From JBFWMG01 sp050251715 (lineage in GTDB: Bacteria; Desulfobacterota; Desulfovibrionia; Desulfovibrionales; Desulfovibrionaceae): a stretch of DNA of 64,000 nt. Shown one piece after another: positions 1-8,567 of this stretch. The position numbers and the translations under genes were made by a program. Where the stretch lies: NCBI GenBank assembly GCA_050251715.1, contig JBFWMG010000009.1:62001-126000 (forward strand), read 5' to 3'. How positions within the stretch are numbered: position 1 is the stretch's first letter; each line of letters begins with the position of its first letter. The notes under the pieces are model-generated. The model searched no databases, was not told the origin of the DNA, and was given only the letters and a program-made list of their open reading frames with translations.

Positions 1-1919
1 AGGAGTATGACAAGGCGCTGGAGGGCTTCCTCAAGCTGCGCGCCACCCCGGACATCACCAAGACGATGCGCGAGGAAGTGCTCTATGCCATCGCCGACAC
101 CCAGTACGCCATGCACAAACAGGAGATAGCGACCAATTTCGAGAAGATGAGCACGGCCCTGACCCAGGCCATGAACTACCACCTCGAATCCGACCGCGTG
201 CCCTCGGCCCTGCTGCGGCTCGGGCTGCTCAACCTCAAGGTGGACAACGTGCGCCAGGCCGAGGCGTACTTCAACATCCTCAAGGACAAGTTCCCCCAGG
301 ACGACAACATCCCGCTGATCTACTATTATTGGGGCGACTACTATTTCAAGACCAAGGAGTTCCAGAAGGCGGCGGACAACTTCCAGTACGTGGTGCAGAC
401 CTACCCGGACACCAAGTTCGTGCGCGAGGCGTCCGTGGGCCTGGCCGAAGCGCTCATCAAGCTGGGCTACGAGGCCCAGGCCTTCCAGATCGTGGACTAC
501 ATCGAAAAGCGCTGGCCCCGTTTCTATCTGGAATACCTGCCATTCATGCGCCTGTTGGCCGACGTGAACTACAAGACCGGCCAATATGAAAAGGCGCGGG
601 TCAACTACTGGACCTATTACAACCTTGACCCGGAAGGCGAGGAAACCGACCTCATCCTGGCCCGGCTCGGCGACATCTATGCCCTGACCAAGCACATGAC
701 GGCGGCCAAGGAGGTGTACCAGGAGGCGGCCACCAAGTTCCCGGACAAGGACGGCGGCCTCGTCGCCCAGATGCGCCTGGCCGAGGAAGGCGTGTATGAC
801 GCGCCCTCGGTCAAGGACATGTTCTCGGTCTTCGACCGCCCCTTCAACTTGAGTCCGGCGGAAATCTACAAGAAGATCATCGCCGAGCACCCGGACAGCG
901 AGCTCGCCCCCCTGGCGCAGCTCAAGCTGGCCATGTGGCACCTGTGGAACAAGCAATACCGCGACACCCTCAAGGCCGCCACCGAGTTCCAGCAGAAATA
1001 CCCCAAGGACAAGCTGGCCGCGCGCGCCCGCGAGGTGGGCCTGCAGGCCTTTGACAGCATGGTCACCGCGTATGCGCAGGAAGAGAACTATGACCGCATC
1101 ATCGACATGTGGAACGAGTTCCCCCTGGTGCGCGACGCGGCGGAGGAGATGCAGGCGGAAACCCGCATCGCCCTGGGCCTCAGCTTCTGGAAGCGGGGTT
1201 CGCCGGACATGGCCCTCGACGTGGTCGCGCCCCTGCTGCGCGGCCACAAGGTGCCGGAATTTTCCGAAATGGCCCTGCATCTCGCCCTGTCCGTGTTCAC
1301 CGACAACCTGGCCTGGGACCGCATCCCGGCCCTGGCCGACCAGATCGAGCTGTGGGATCTGAAGCCCGAGAGCAGGCGCGAGCTCGACTATGCCCTGGCC
1401 CTGGCCTACGAGAACCAGCACACGTCCGCCAAGAGCATGCCGCTGTGGCGCAAGCTGGTGGACGACCCCTCCCTGCCCACCGACCGACAGGCCTATGCCC
1501 GCTATTTCGTGGCCATGGCCGCACGGCAGGAACGCGACCTGGAGACCGCCTACGTCCTGGCCCAGGACGCCCTGACGCTGTTTGCCAACAGCGGCGTGAA
1601 GGACGATGAAAAGGTCAAGGATCTCATGGGGCTGCTTATGGATGTCACCGAAAGTTCGGGCCGCATCCGCGAGGCGCTGCGCTGGGCCGAGGACTATGGC
1701 AAGTTTGTGCCCAAGACCAACCCCAACTGGCCCGCCCTGCGCTACCGCACGGCCCAGCTGTACAAGAAGGCCGCGGAACCCCAGCAATGGGAAGACATCC
1801 TCAAGGACTTGGCGGCCACCCAGCCGCAGTCGCTCTATGGCCGCATGGCCGCGTCCGAACTGCAATCCCACGCCCTGGAAAAAAGCGCCCAGCAGTTCTC
1901 GCCCATGGGCAGCATGTAA
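1..1919 (+). CDS. TPR-repeat protein, 5' end outside the window
   Basis: The reading frame is open from base 3 to a TAA at 1917-1919, so only the last ~638 residues are present. The internal ATG at 66 is not a convincing start because coding continues upstream of it. The protein is a run of helical tetratricopeptide-type repeats (for example the YYWGDYYFKTKEFQKAA and YEKARVNYWTYYNLDPEG segments), of the sort found in YbgF/BamD-like scaffold proteins. No catalytic motif, membrane segment or lipobox is visible in this part; a signal peptide may lie upstream. It most likely mediates protein-protein contacts. The partner is unknown. The next gene on this strand is a small membrane ORF 36 bp downstream. 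Confidence 0.8.
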   Translation, partial: EYDKALEGFLKLRATPDITKTMREEVLYAIADTQYAMHKQEIATNFEKMSTALTQAMNYHLESDRVPSALLRLGLLNLKVDNVRQAEAYFNILKDKFPQDDNIPLIYYYWGDYYFKTKEFQKAADNFQYVVQTYPDTKFVREASVGLAEALIKLGYEAQAFQIVDYIEKRWPRFYLEYLPFMRLLADVNYKTGQYEKARVNYWTYYNLDPEGEETDLILARLGDIYALTKHMTAAKEVYQEAATKFPDKDGGLVAQMRLAEEGVYDAPSVKDMFSVFDRPFNLSPAEIYKKIIAEHPDSELAPLAQLKLAMWHLWNKQYRDTLKAATEFQQKYPKDKLAARAREVGLQAFDSMVTAYAQEENYDRIIDMWNEFPLVRDAAEEMQAETRIALGLSFWKRGSPDMALDVVAPLLRGHKVPEFSEMALHLALSVFTDNLAWDRIPALADQIELWDLKPESRRELDYALALAYENQHTSAKSMPLWRKLVDDPSLPTDRQAYARYFVAMAARQERDLETAYVLAQDALTLFANSGVKDDEKVKDLMGLLMDVTESSGRIREALRWAEDYGKFVPKTNPNWPALRYRTAQLYKKAAEPQQWEDILKDLAATQPQSLYGRMAASELQSHALEKSAQQFSPMGSM

Positions 1920-1955
1920 TTTGCCCTGGTCCGGCGGGCCTGCTATGCTGAAGGC

Positions 1956-2117
1956 ATGAACGAAACCCTCGCCAACCTGGCCGCCGTGGCCGCCGCCGTG
2001 GGCTGCTTCCTCGTGCTGCGCGCCAAGCTGCGGCAGCGCTGCACCCCATGAGTGCTCCTCTACGGCTCGCTGGGCGCGGGCCTGGTGGTCTATTTCCTGC
2101 TCGCACGCTTCCTGTAG
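1956..2117 (+). pseudogene. Small two-helix membrane protein interrupted by in-frame TGA
   Basis: ATG at 1956 opens a frame of 31 codons that stops at TGA 2049-2051. The same frame then continues for 21 more codons to TAG 2115-2117. The first part holds a hydrophobic helix (about residues 7-21) followed by a basic stretch (RAKLRQRC). The part after the TGA is a second clean hydrophobic helix ending in LLARFL. Together they look like one ~53-residue hairpin membrane protein. The TGA could be a nonsense mutation (one base from TGG, Trp), a sequencing error, readthrough, or less likely selenocysteine. It sits 9 bp before the glycosyltransferase start. The family is not recognised. Confidence 0.45.
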
Positions 2118-2126
2118 GGCCGCTCC

Positions 2127-3860
2127 ATGCCTGACCGCATCCCGTTCGCCGTAGCGTTTGCCCCTGCCCTGGCCGCGTTCGAGGCAGGCGACCTGCCCCA
2201 GGCGGCGCGCCTGTGCGCCGGCCTGCTCGACACGCACGGCCCGCACCCGGACGCCATCAAGCTCCTGGCCCTGGTCTCGTCCGGCCTGGGCCGCCACGCC
2301 GACGCCGCCGCGCTGTTCCAAAAGGTGTTGGCCATGGCCCCGCACGCGCCCGACGCCGCCGCCACCCGCCACAACCTGGGCCAGACCTTCCTGGAACTGC
2401 ACCGCCTCGATGACGCCGCCGCCGCGTTCCGCGCCGCCATAGCCCAGGATCCGGCCATGGCCGACGCCTATCTGGGCCTGGGCGCGACCCTGCAACGGCT
2501 CGGCAGCAACCGCGAGGCGCTGGGCTGCCTGCGCCGCGCCCTCACGCTCGACCCCACGCTGGAAGAGGCGCACCACGCCCTTATCGTGTCCCTGTATTAT
2601 GAACCGGACCAGACCCCGGCCACCATCCTGCGCGCGGCCACGGACTGGGACGCGGCCATGGCCCGGCCCCGCGCCACGGCGCGCGCCGCCCGTTCCGCCC
2701 ACGCCCCCCGGCCCCCCCGGCCCCCCCGGTCCGAGACCCCCGGCCGCCCGTTGCGCGTGGCCCTGGTCTCGCCGGACCTGCGCCGCCATCCCGTGGGCTT
2801 TTTCGCCGACGCCCTGTTCCGCTGCCACGACCGCGAGGCCTTTACCCTGCTGTGCTACTCCGACGCCGCCCGCGAGGACGACTATTCGGCGCGCTTCGCC
2901 GCGCAATGCGCGGCCTGGACCCGCACCGCGCACCTGTCCCACGCCGCGCTGGCCGAGCGCCTGCGCACCGACCGCGTGGACATCGTGCTGGATCTGGCCG
3001 GGCACACCCGGGGCAACCGGCTGCTGGCCCTGGCCGAACGGTGCGCGCCGGTGCAGGCGTGCTGGGGCGGCTTTTTCGGCACCACGGGCCTTGGGGCCAT
3101 GGACTATCTGGTGACCGATCCAATGGAGACCCCGCCCGGCAGTGACACATGGTACACGGAAACCCTGGCCCGGCTGCCGCACGACTACATCTGCTACACG
3201 CCGCCCCCGGACATGCCCGCGCCCGGTCCGCCGCCCGCCCTGGCCACGGGCCATCTCACCTTTGGCTGCTTCAACAACCAGGCCAAGCTCAACCCGGCCA
3301 CCGCCGCCCTGTGGGCGCGCGCCCTGGCCGCCGCGCCCGGTTCGCGCCTGCTGCTCAAGAACGCCTCGCTGGCCTCGCCCGCCGTGGCGGCGCGCACACG
3401 CGGCCTGTTCGACCGCCACGGGGTGGCGGCGCACCGCCTGGAGCTACGGTCCGGCTCGCCCCACCGCGACCTGCTGGCCACGTACAACGAGGTGGACGTG
3501 GCGCTCGACCCCACGCCCTACAGCGGCGGCCTGACCACATGCGAGGCCTTGTGCATGGGCGTGCCCGTGCTTACCTTGCCCGGAGACACATTCGCCTCGC
3601 GGCACAGCGCCGCGCACCTGGCCGCGGCCGGGCTGGGGCACTGGATCGCGGCCTCGGCGGACTCGTTCGCGGCCCTGGCCGGACGCGCCGCCCGCGACCT
3701 GGACCGCCTGGCCGCCGAGCGCGCCGCCCTGCCCGAGGCCGTGCGCACCTCGCCGCTGTGTGACGGCGCGCGGCACACCAGGTACCTGGAAGCCGCCCTG
3801 CGCATCATGTGGCGGCAGCATCTGGACGGGAAAAAAGAACCGTTTTCCGTTCCGGCCTAG
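2127..3860 (+). CDS. TPR / SPINDLY-type O-GlcNAc transferase-like glycosyltransferase (GT41)
   Basis: 577 residues. Residues ~10-150 are TPR repeats (for example LGQTFLELHRLDDAAAAFRA). A low-complexity Pro/Arg linker (~180-205) follows, then a GT41 catalytic region. Hallmarks seen are LRVALVSPDLRRHPVGFF, GTTGLGAMDYLVTD, FGCFNNQAKLNPAT and the late SGGLTTCEALCMGVPVLTLP block that matches the UDP-binding end of OGT. Family members transfer a sugar, usually GlcNAc, from UDP-sugar to Ser/Thr of proteins. Bacterial copies are often linked to flagellin or surface proteins, but no such gene is next to it. Its TAG overlaps the opposing tesA stop: the two TAG codons share CTAG at 3857-3860. The acceptor is unknown. 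Confidence 0.85.
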   Translation: MPDRIPFAVAFAPALAAFEAGDLPQAARLCAGLLDTHGPHPDAIKLLALVSSGLGRHADAAALFQKVLAMAPHAPDAAATRHNLGQTFLELHRLDDAAAAFRAAIAQDPAMADAYLGLGATLQRLGSNREALGCLRRALTLDPTLEEAHHALIVSLYYEPDQTPATILRAATDWDAAMARPRATARAARSAHAPRPPRPPRSETPGRPLRVALVSPDLRRHPVGFFADALFRCHDREAFTLLCYSDAAREDDYSARFAAQCAAWTRTAHLSHAALAERLRTDRVDIVLDLAGHTRGNRLLALAERCAPVQACWGGFFGTTGLGAMDYLVTDPMETPPGSDTWYTETLARLPHDYICYTPPPDMPAPGPPPALATGHLTFGCFNNQAKLNPATAALWARALAAAPGSRLLLKNASLASPAVAARTRGLFDRHGVAAHRLELRSGSPHRDLLATYNEVDVALDPTPYSGGLTTCEALCMGVPVLTLPGDTFASRHSAAHLAAAGLGHWIAASADSFAALAGRAARDLDRLAAERAALPEAVRTSPLCDGARHTRYLEAALRIMWRQHLDGKKEPFSVPA

Positions 3861-4597
3861 GGCCGGGCGGTACGGGGCGGGACGCGGCCCTGGGGCAAAG
3901 AACGGACCAGATCGCGCACCATGGGCAGGATGTTGCGCGTGACCGAGGTGGTGCCCGCCTCGTTGGGATGGATGCCGTCGGACTGGTTGAGCGCCGGGTC
4001 GCCCGCCGCGCCCTCCAAAAAAAAGGGGTACAGCGCGACCTTGTATTTTTCCGCCAGTCTGGGAAAAATGGCGTTGAACCGGACGGCATAGTCGCCGCCC
4101 ATGTTGAAGGGCGCGCGCATGCCCGCCAGCAGCACAGGCACCCCGGCCCCTTGCAGGGCGATGATGATCGCCTCGAGATTGGCTTCGGTAAAGGCCGGAT
4201 CCACGCCGCGCAGGGCGTCGTTGGCCCCCAGCTCCACAATGGCCATGTCGGGGACGGGATCGGCGAGGCTCCAGGCCAGCCGGGCCAGCCCGCCCGCCGT
4301 GGTGTCGCCGGACACGCCCGCGTTGACCACCGTGACGGCAAGCCCCTCGGCGCGCAGCAGGCGCTCCAGCTGGGCGGGAAAGGCCATGTCGGCGCGCACG
4401 CCGTAGCCTGCGGTCAGGCTGTCGCCAAAGGCGAGGATGGTCACGGGACGGGACGTGGATGGACTCATGGACGCGGGCTCCTCTGCGGCGCATACGGAAA
4501 ACGGCCACCATGACGCGGCCACGCACGCCGCGCAACACAGCATGAACAGCCCGAAGCGGCCTTCGCTCCGGCAGACACGACGAGGCAGGTGGCGCAT
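3857..4597 (-). CDS. tesA: SGNH-family arylesterase / lysophospholipase (TesA-like)
   Basis: 246 residues. An N-terminal signal peptide is visible: basic n-region (RHLPRRVCR), a hydrophobic stretch, and a likely cleavage near SVCA-AEE at ~38. The mature enzyme shows the SGNH blocks: AFGDSLTAGYG with the nucleophile Ser, the GANDAL block III Asn, and DGIHPN with the catalytic Asp and His. It should hydrolyse thioesters, lysophospholipids or aryl esters in the periplasm. The ATG at 4597 is preceded by an AAGGGG-like Shine-Dalgarno. Its start codon overlaps that of the divergent ABC gene at 4596. A tesA gene divergent from ybbA-ybbP is the E. coli arrangement, which supports the names of all three. 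A shorter start at codon 19 would lose the basic n-region. Confidence 0.9.
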   Translation of the reverse strand: MRHLPRRVCRSEGRFGLFMLCCAACVAASWWPFSVCAAEEPASMSPSTSRPVTILAFGDSLTAGYGVRADMAFPAQLERLLRAEGLAVTVVNAGVSGDTTAGGLARLAWSLADPVPDMAIVELGANDALRGVDPAFTEANLEAIIIALQGAGVPVLLAGMRAPFNMGGDYAVRFNAIFPRLAEKYKVALYPFFLEGAAGDPALNQSDGIHPNEAGTTSVTRNILPMVRDLVRSLPQGRVPPRTARP

Positions 4598-5339
4598 GAC
4601 GGACCCCTTGGTCTTGCTCGACAACGTGCATCTCACGTTACCCGGCCCCAACGGGGCGGTCAACGTGCTGTGCGGCGTGGACCTGCGCATGGACGCGGGC
4701 GAGGCGGTCAGCGTGGTCGGCCCCAGCGGTTCGGGCAAGACCTCCATGCTCATGGTCATGGCCGGGCTGGAAAAACCCTCCTCCGGCACGGTGCGCGTGG
4801 CGGGCCACGATCTGGCCGCCATGAACGAGGACGCCCTGGCCCGTTTCCGGCGCGGCCGCGTGGGCATCGTGTTCCAGGCCTTCCATCTCATCCCGGCCAT
4901 GACCGCCCTGGAAAACGTGGCCCTGCCCCTGGAATTCGACCGGGCCAACACCCACGGTCGGGCCGATGCCCCCGGACGCGCCAACGCCCGCGACCGGGCC
5001 ATGGCCAGCCTGGAGGCCGTGGGGCTGGCCGACCGCATGCACCACTACCCGGCCCAGCTGTCGGGCGGCGAGCAGCAGCGCGTGGCCATTGCCCGCGCCT
5101 TTGCGCCCGCGCCCGCCCTGCTCCTGGCCGACGAACCCACCGGCAACCTGGATCCCGAAACCGGCGGCGCGGTCATCGACCTGCTCTTCGCCCTGCGCGA
5201 ACAGGCCGGATCGACCCTCCTGCTCATCACCCACGACCGCTCCCTGGCCGACCGCGCCGGACGCAGCGTGCGCATGCGCGGCGGCAGGCTGGTGGATGGC
5301 GACGCGACCGCTGCCGGAGCCAAGGCCTCCCGGTCATGA
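4596..5339 (+). CDS. ybbA: ABC transporter ATP-binding protein, LolD/YbbA type
   Basis: 247 residues. A complete ABC ATPase: Walker A GPSGSGKTS (~44-52), Q-loop FQAFHLIPAMTALENV, signature LSGGEQQRVAIARA, Walker B LLLADEPTGNLD, H-loop ITHDR. The VFQ...L.P..TA.ENV and DEPTGNLD wording is typical of the MacB/LolD/YbbA subgroup that pairs with FtsX-fold permeases. It sits on the inner face of the membrane with the next gene, whose ATG overlaps its TGA (ATGA at 5336-5339). The substrate of YbbAP systems is not established. The start at 4596 is required because the ABC fold begins within a few residues. It overlaps the tesA start codon, so the two promoters must lie inside the opposite genes. Confidence 0.92.
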   Translation: MTDPLVLLDNVHLTLPGPNGAVNVLCGVDLRMDAGEAVSVVGPSGSGKTSMLMVMAGLEKPSSGTVRVAGHDLAAMNEDALARFRRGRVGIVFQAFHLIPAMTALENVALPLEFDRANTHGRADAPGRANARDRAMASLEAVGLADRMHHYPAQLSGGEQQRVAIARAFAPAPALLLADEPTGNLDPETGGAVIDLLFALREQAGSTLLLITHDRSLADRAGRSVRMRGGRLVDGDATAAGAKASRS

Positions 5340-7948
5340 CCCACCCGCGCCCTCCTTTGGGCTCCGCCCCGCCCCTGGCCGCATCCCAAGACCTGGCCAC
5401 CGCCTTGCCCCTGGCCGCCAGGCTGGCCTGGCGCGAACTGCGCCGGGGGCTGCGCGGGTTCGGCGTGTTCCTGGCCTGCCTCGCCCTGGGCGTGGGCGTG
5501 GTGGCCACCGTGGGCATCCTGTCCGCCGCCGTGCGCCACAGCCTTGCCAACGACGCCCGCGCCATCCTGGGCGGCGACGTGGAAATCCGCCAAAGCCACC
5601 TCCCCCTTGCCGACGAGGTGCTCCACTTCTTCCGCGACCACGGCGACATGGCCACCTTCGTGCGCATGCGCGTCATGGCCCGCCATCCCGCCGAACCATC
5701 CCGGCACCCCGTCCTGGTGGAACTCAAGGCCGTGGACAACGCCTATCCCCTGCTCGGCGCGTTCCTCACCACCTCGGGCCAATCCCTGGCCCAGGCGCTG
5801 GCGCCCGCCAGCGCCGCAGACGCCGCCCCCGTGTTCGGGGCCGTGGCCGAGCGCATGCTCCTCACCCGGCTCGGCATCGCCGTGGGCGACACCATCACCG
5901 TGGGCCAGGCCACCTACCGCATCACCGACACCATAGCCCGCGAGCCCGACCGCGCAGGCAATTTCGTGGGCCTGGGCCCGCGCCTCATCGTGGCCAAGGA
6001 CAGCCTCGACGCCACCGGGCTCATGCGCCTGGGCAGCGTCATCTACTTCCACTACAAGCTGCGCCTCGCCCAGGGCTGGGACGCCGCCCGCTTCAAAACC
6101 GCACTCAAGGAACGGTTCCCGGACGCGGGCTGGCGCGTGCGCGACGTGGGCGACGCCACCCCGCGCCTGAACCGCACCCTGGACGACCTGTCCCAATACC
6201 TGACCCTGGTGGGCCTGGCCGCACTGCTTGTGGGCGGCATAGGCGTGGCCAACGGCGTGCGCCGCTACCTGGACGGCAAGACCCTGTCCATAGCAACCAT
6301 GAAATGCCTGGGCGCGGAACGCTCCCTGGTGCGCACCGCCTACCTCGTCCAAATCCTCATCCTGGCCGCCATGGGCAGCGCCATCGGCATCGGCGCGGCC
6401 ATGGGCGCGGCAACACTCCTCACCCCGCTGCTGGAATCCCAGCTCAACGCCCCCATCCACGTGGGCTTCCTTGCCGCCCCGGCGGCCACGGCCCTGGCCT
6501 CGGGCCTGCTCACCGCCTTCGCCTTCGCGGTCTGGCCCCTGTCCGCCGCGGCCAACGTGCCCCCGGCCCAACTCTTCCGGGGCTATGCCGACGCCCGGCC
6601 CCAACGCCCCACCTGGCGCGCGCGCATCAGCGCGGCCTGCGCCGTGGCCGCTACCATGGCCCTTACCCTGCTCGCTGGCGGCAACCCACTGGTAACACTG
6701 GCCTTTGCCGCCGGAACCGCCGCCTGCGTGGCCGTGTTCTGGGCCGTGGCCCTGCTCGTGCGCCGCACCGCCGCCGCCCTGTCCCATGCCCGCAACCCCC
6801 GCCTGCGCCACGCCCTGGGCAATCTGCACCGGCCAGGCGCGCCCACCACGGGCATGCTCTTTTCCCTGGGCCTCGGCCTCACCGTGCTCGTGGCCGTGAC
6901 CACCGTGGACGGCAACATGCAGGCCCGCATCACCCAATACATCCCCACCATGGCCCCCACCTACTTCTTCATCGACGTACCGCCCAACCGCCTCGACGAG
7001 TTCGTCCAACTCGTGCGCGGCGTGCCAGGGGTCTCGGCCCTGCAATACGAGCCATCCCTGCGCGGCCGCATCGTGCGCGTCAACGGCGTGCCCGCCGACC
7101 AGGTGGCCATCGATCCCGACGTGGACTGGGCGCTGCGCTCCGACCGGGGCATCTCCTTTGCCGCCCACCCGCCCCAGGGCACCAACGTGGTGGCGGGCTC
7201 CTGGTGGCCCCCCACCTACAGGGGGCCGCCCATCATCTGCCTCGACGCCTCCATCGCCCGAGGCATGAACATGAAGGTGGGCGACACCCTCACCGTGAAC
7301 ATCATGGGCCGCGAAATCACCGCCCGCGTGGCCTGCCTGCGCGATATCGACTGGGCCTCGCTGCGCCTCAACCACTCCATCATCTTCGCGCCCGGCCTGC
7401 TGGAATTCGCACCGCACATGATGCTCGCCACCGTGCATACCCAGGGCGGCGCCAACCAGGCGGACGACACCCTGCCCCAATTGGTCATGCGGCGCTTCCC
7501 CGAAACCGTGGTCCTGTACATCAAGGACATCCTCGACGCCGTGAGCGGGCTCATGCGCCAAATCGGCGCCGCCGTGCGCGCCGTGGCCGGGGTGACCCTG
7601 CTCGCAGGACTGCTGGTGCTGGCCGAAACCGTGCGCGCCAACCTGCGCCGCCGCCACCACGACGCCGTGGTCTTCAAGGTGCTCGGAGCCACCCGCGCCG
7701 ACATCCTGGCCGCCCTGGCCATGGAATTCGCCATCCTGGGCGCGGTGGCCGCCCTGTGCGCCGCCGCGCTGGGCACCGCCGTGGCCTGGCTCTTCGTGCG
7801 CCACGTGCTCGACATCCCCTGGACCCTGCGCTGGCAACCCGTTGCCGTGGTCGTGGCGGGCGGCATGGCCGCCACCCTGGCCCTGGGGCTGTGGGGCGTG
7901 CGCTCGGCCCTTTCCCGCAAGGCATGGCCCATCCTGCGCAACGAGTGA
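5336..7948 (+). CDS. ybbP: FtsX-fold ABC permease, YbbP type
   Basis: 870 residues, similar in size to YbbP. One N-terminal membrane helix (~35-57, GVFLACLALGVGVVATVGIL) is followed by a large periplasmic domain, helices around 285-440 including LTLVGLAALLVGGIGVANGVR, a second periplasmic domain, and a last FtsX block near the C terminus (GVTLLAGLLVLAETVR, ILGAVAALCAAALGTAVAWLF). This two-FtsX-domain layout is the family's hallmark. It is translationally coupled to the ATPase by a 4-bp overlap. The transport or extrusion substrate is unknown; association with tesA hints at lipid or envelope work. No terminator is seen downstream; a structured repeat starts 33 bp after the stop. Confidence 0.88.
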   Translation: MTHPRPPLGSAPPLAASQDLATALPLAARLAWRELRRGLRGFGVFLACLALGVGVVATVGILSAAVRHSLANDARAILGGDVEIRQSHLPLADEVLHFFRDHGDMATFVRMRVMARHPAEPSRHPVLVELKAVDNAYPLLGAFLTTSGQSLAQALAPASAADAAPVFGAVAERMLLTRLGIAVGDTITVGQATYRITDTIAREPDRAGNFVGLGPRLIVAKDSLDATGLMRLGSVIYFHYKLRLAQGWDAARFKTALKERFPDAGWRVRDVGDATPRLNRTLDDLSQYLTLVGLAALLVGGIGVANGVRRYLDGKTLSIATMKCLGAERSLVRTAYLVQILILAAMGSAIGIGAAMGAATLLTPLLESQLNAPIHVGFLAAPAATALASGLLTAFAFAVWPLSAAANVPPAQLFRGYADARPQRPTWRARISAACAVAATMALTLLAGGNPLVTLAFAAGTAACVAVFWAVALLVRRTAAALSHARNPRLRHALGNLHRPGAPTTGMLFSLGLGLTVLVAVTTVDGNMQARITQYIPTMAPTYFFIDVPPNRLDEFVQLVRGVPGVSALQYEPSLRGRIVRVNGVPADQVAIDPDVDWALRSDRGISFAAHPPQGTNVVAGSWWPPTYRGPPIICLDASIARGMNMKVGDTLTVNIMGREITARVACLRDIDWASLRLNHSIIFAPGLLEFAPHMMLATVHTQGGANQADDTLPQLVMRRFPETVVLYIKDILDAVSGLMRQIGAAVRAVAGVTLLAGLLVLAETVRANLRRRHHDAVVFKVLGATRADILAALAMEFAILGAVAALCAAALGTAVAWLFVRHVLDIPWTLRWQPVAVVVAGGMAATLALGLWGVRSALSRKAWPILRNE

Positions 7949-7980
7949 ACGGGGGGCGGAAGGGCGGAACGGAAACGGAT

Positions 7981-8275
7981 GAAGATTTCGCGCCGGGGCG
8001 GCGCGACCAGGCTGCGCGCCTGGACTGCGGCAGGGGATGATCCCCTGCACCCCAGTAGGCGGATATGGGTGCGGGCAGGGCTGACGTTGCGGCGCGAGAA
8101 GGATGCGAAGGGGTGAGGGTGGAGGCTGTGGTGGCGGGAAGGTGTGCGTGCGCCTCAGTCCACTCTTGAAGAAAAAGGGGTTTCGGGGCAGCGGGAAAAC
8201 GACCACCCGCTGCCCCCAAAACCCTTTTCAACAAGTGTGAACTGCCCCCATTGGGGCTACCGCCCCAAACCCCGG
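7981..8275 (+). repeat. Intergenic structured element, family E copy 1
   Basis: Begins GAAGATTTCGCGCC 33 bp after the ybbP stop and ends in CCCCAAACCCCGG. Five hairpins can be drawn in order: TCGCGCC/GGCGCGA; CCAGGC/GCCTGG; GCAGGGGA/TCCCCTGC; a long hairpin at 8173-8195 with 8206-8228 (21 of 23 pairs, loop AAAACGACCA); and TTGGGGC/GCCCCAA. Related copies lie at 10003-10307 (-), 34868-35172 (+), 37795-38086 (+) and 38183-38488 (-). Confidence 0.85.
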
Positions 8276-8567
8276 ATTCCGGTTGTATAGGTGAGAAAAA
8301 TGCCGGGAGGGTAAAGCTTGCGGATTGGCCTGAATTCCTGCCCGACCGCCACGTAACTGTCGGTGATAATGACGCCTCCTGCCTGGGGAACACGCTTGTC
8401 GCAACCGTATCCTCCTCCCCAACCAGCGGTTTTTGGGGATGGGATGAGAGAGGGGATGGGGGGCCGGGGGAAGGGGTTTCCCTTCTCTCTCCCCTTCCCC
8501 CGGGGCTTTGTCAGATGGCCTTTCGCGGCGCGGCGCGGTATAGTGGGGCCAGACAAGGAGAACCGCC
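8276..8567. other. Gap before the MEMO gene with a strong hairpin
   Basis: No convincing gene. The clearest feature is a perfect 13-bp hairpin at 8464-8476 / 8491-8503 (CCGGGGGAAGGGG and its complement), 65 bp before the next start. It is not followed by a T run, so it is not a standard terminator. It may be a leader structure or the border of a repeat. Confidence 0.5.

Noticed and set aside
2049..2051. In-frame TGA as a selenocysteine codon
   Set aside because: The context CTP-TGA-VLL is at the start of a hydrophobic helix with no redox motif, and I could not identify a convincing SECIS hairpin. A mutation or error is simpler.
7981..8275. E element as an integron attC site or retron
   Set aside because: No attC core (GTTRRRY), no integrase and no reverse transcriptase nearby; placement at gene ends in unrelated contexts argues against both.
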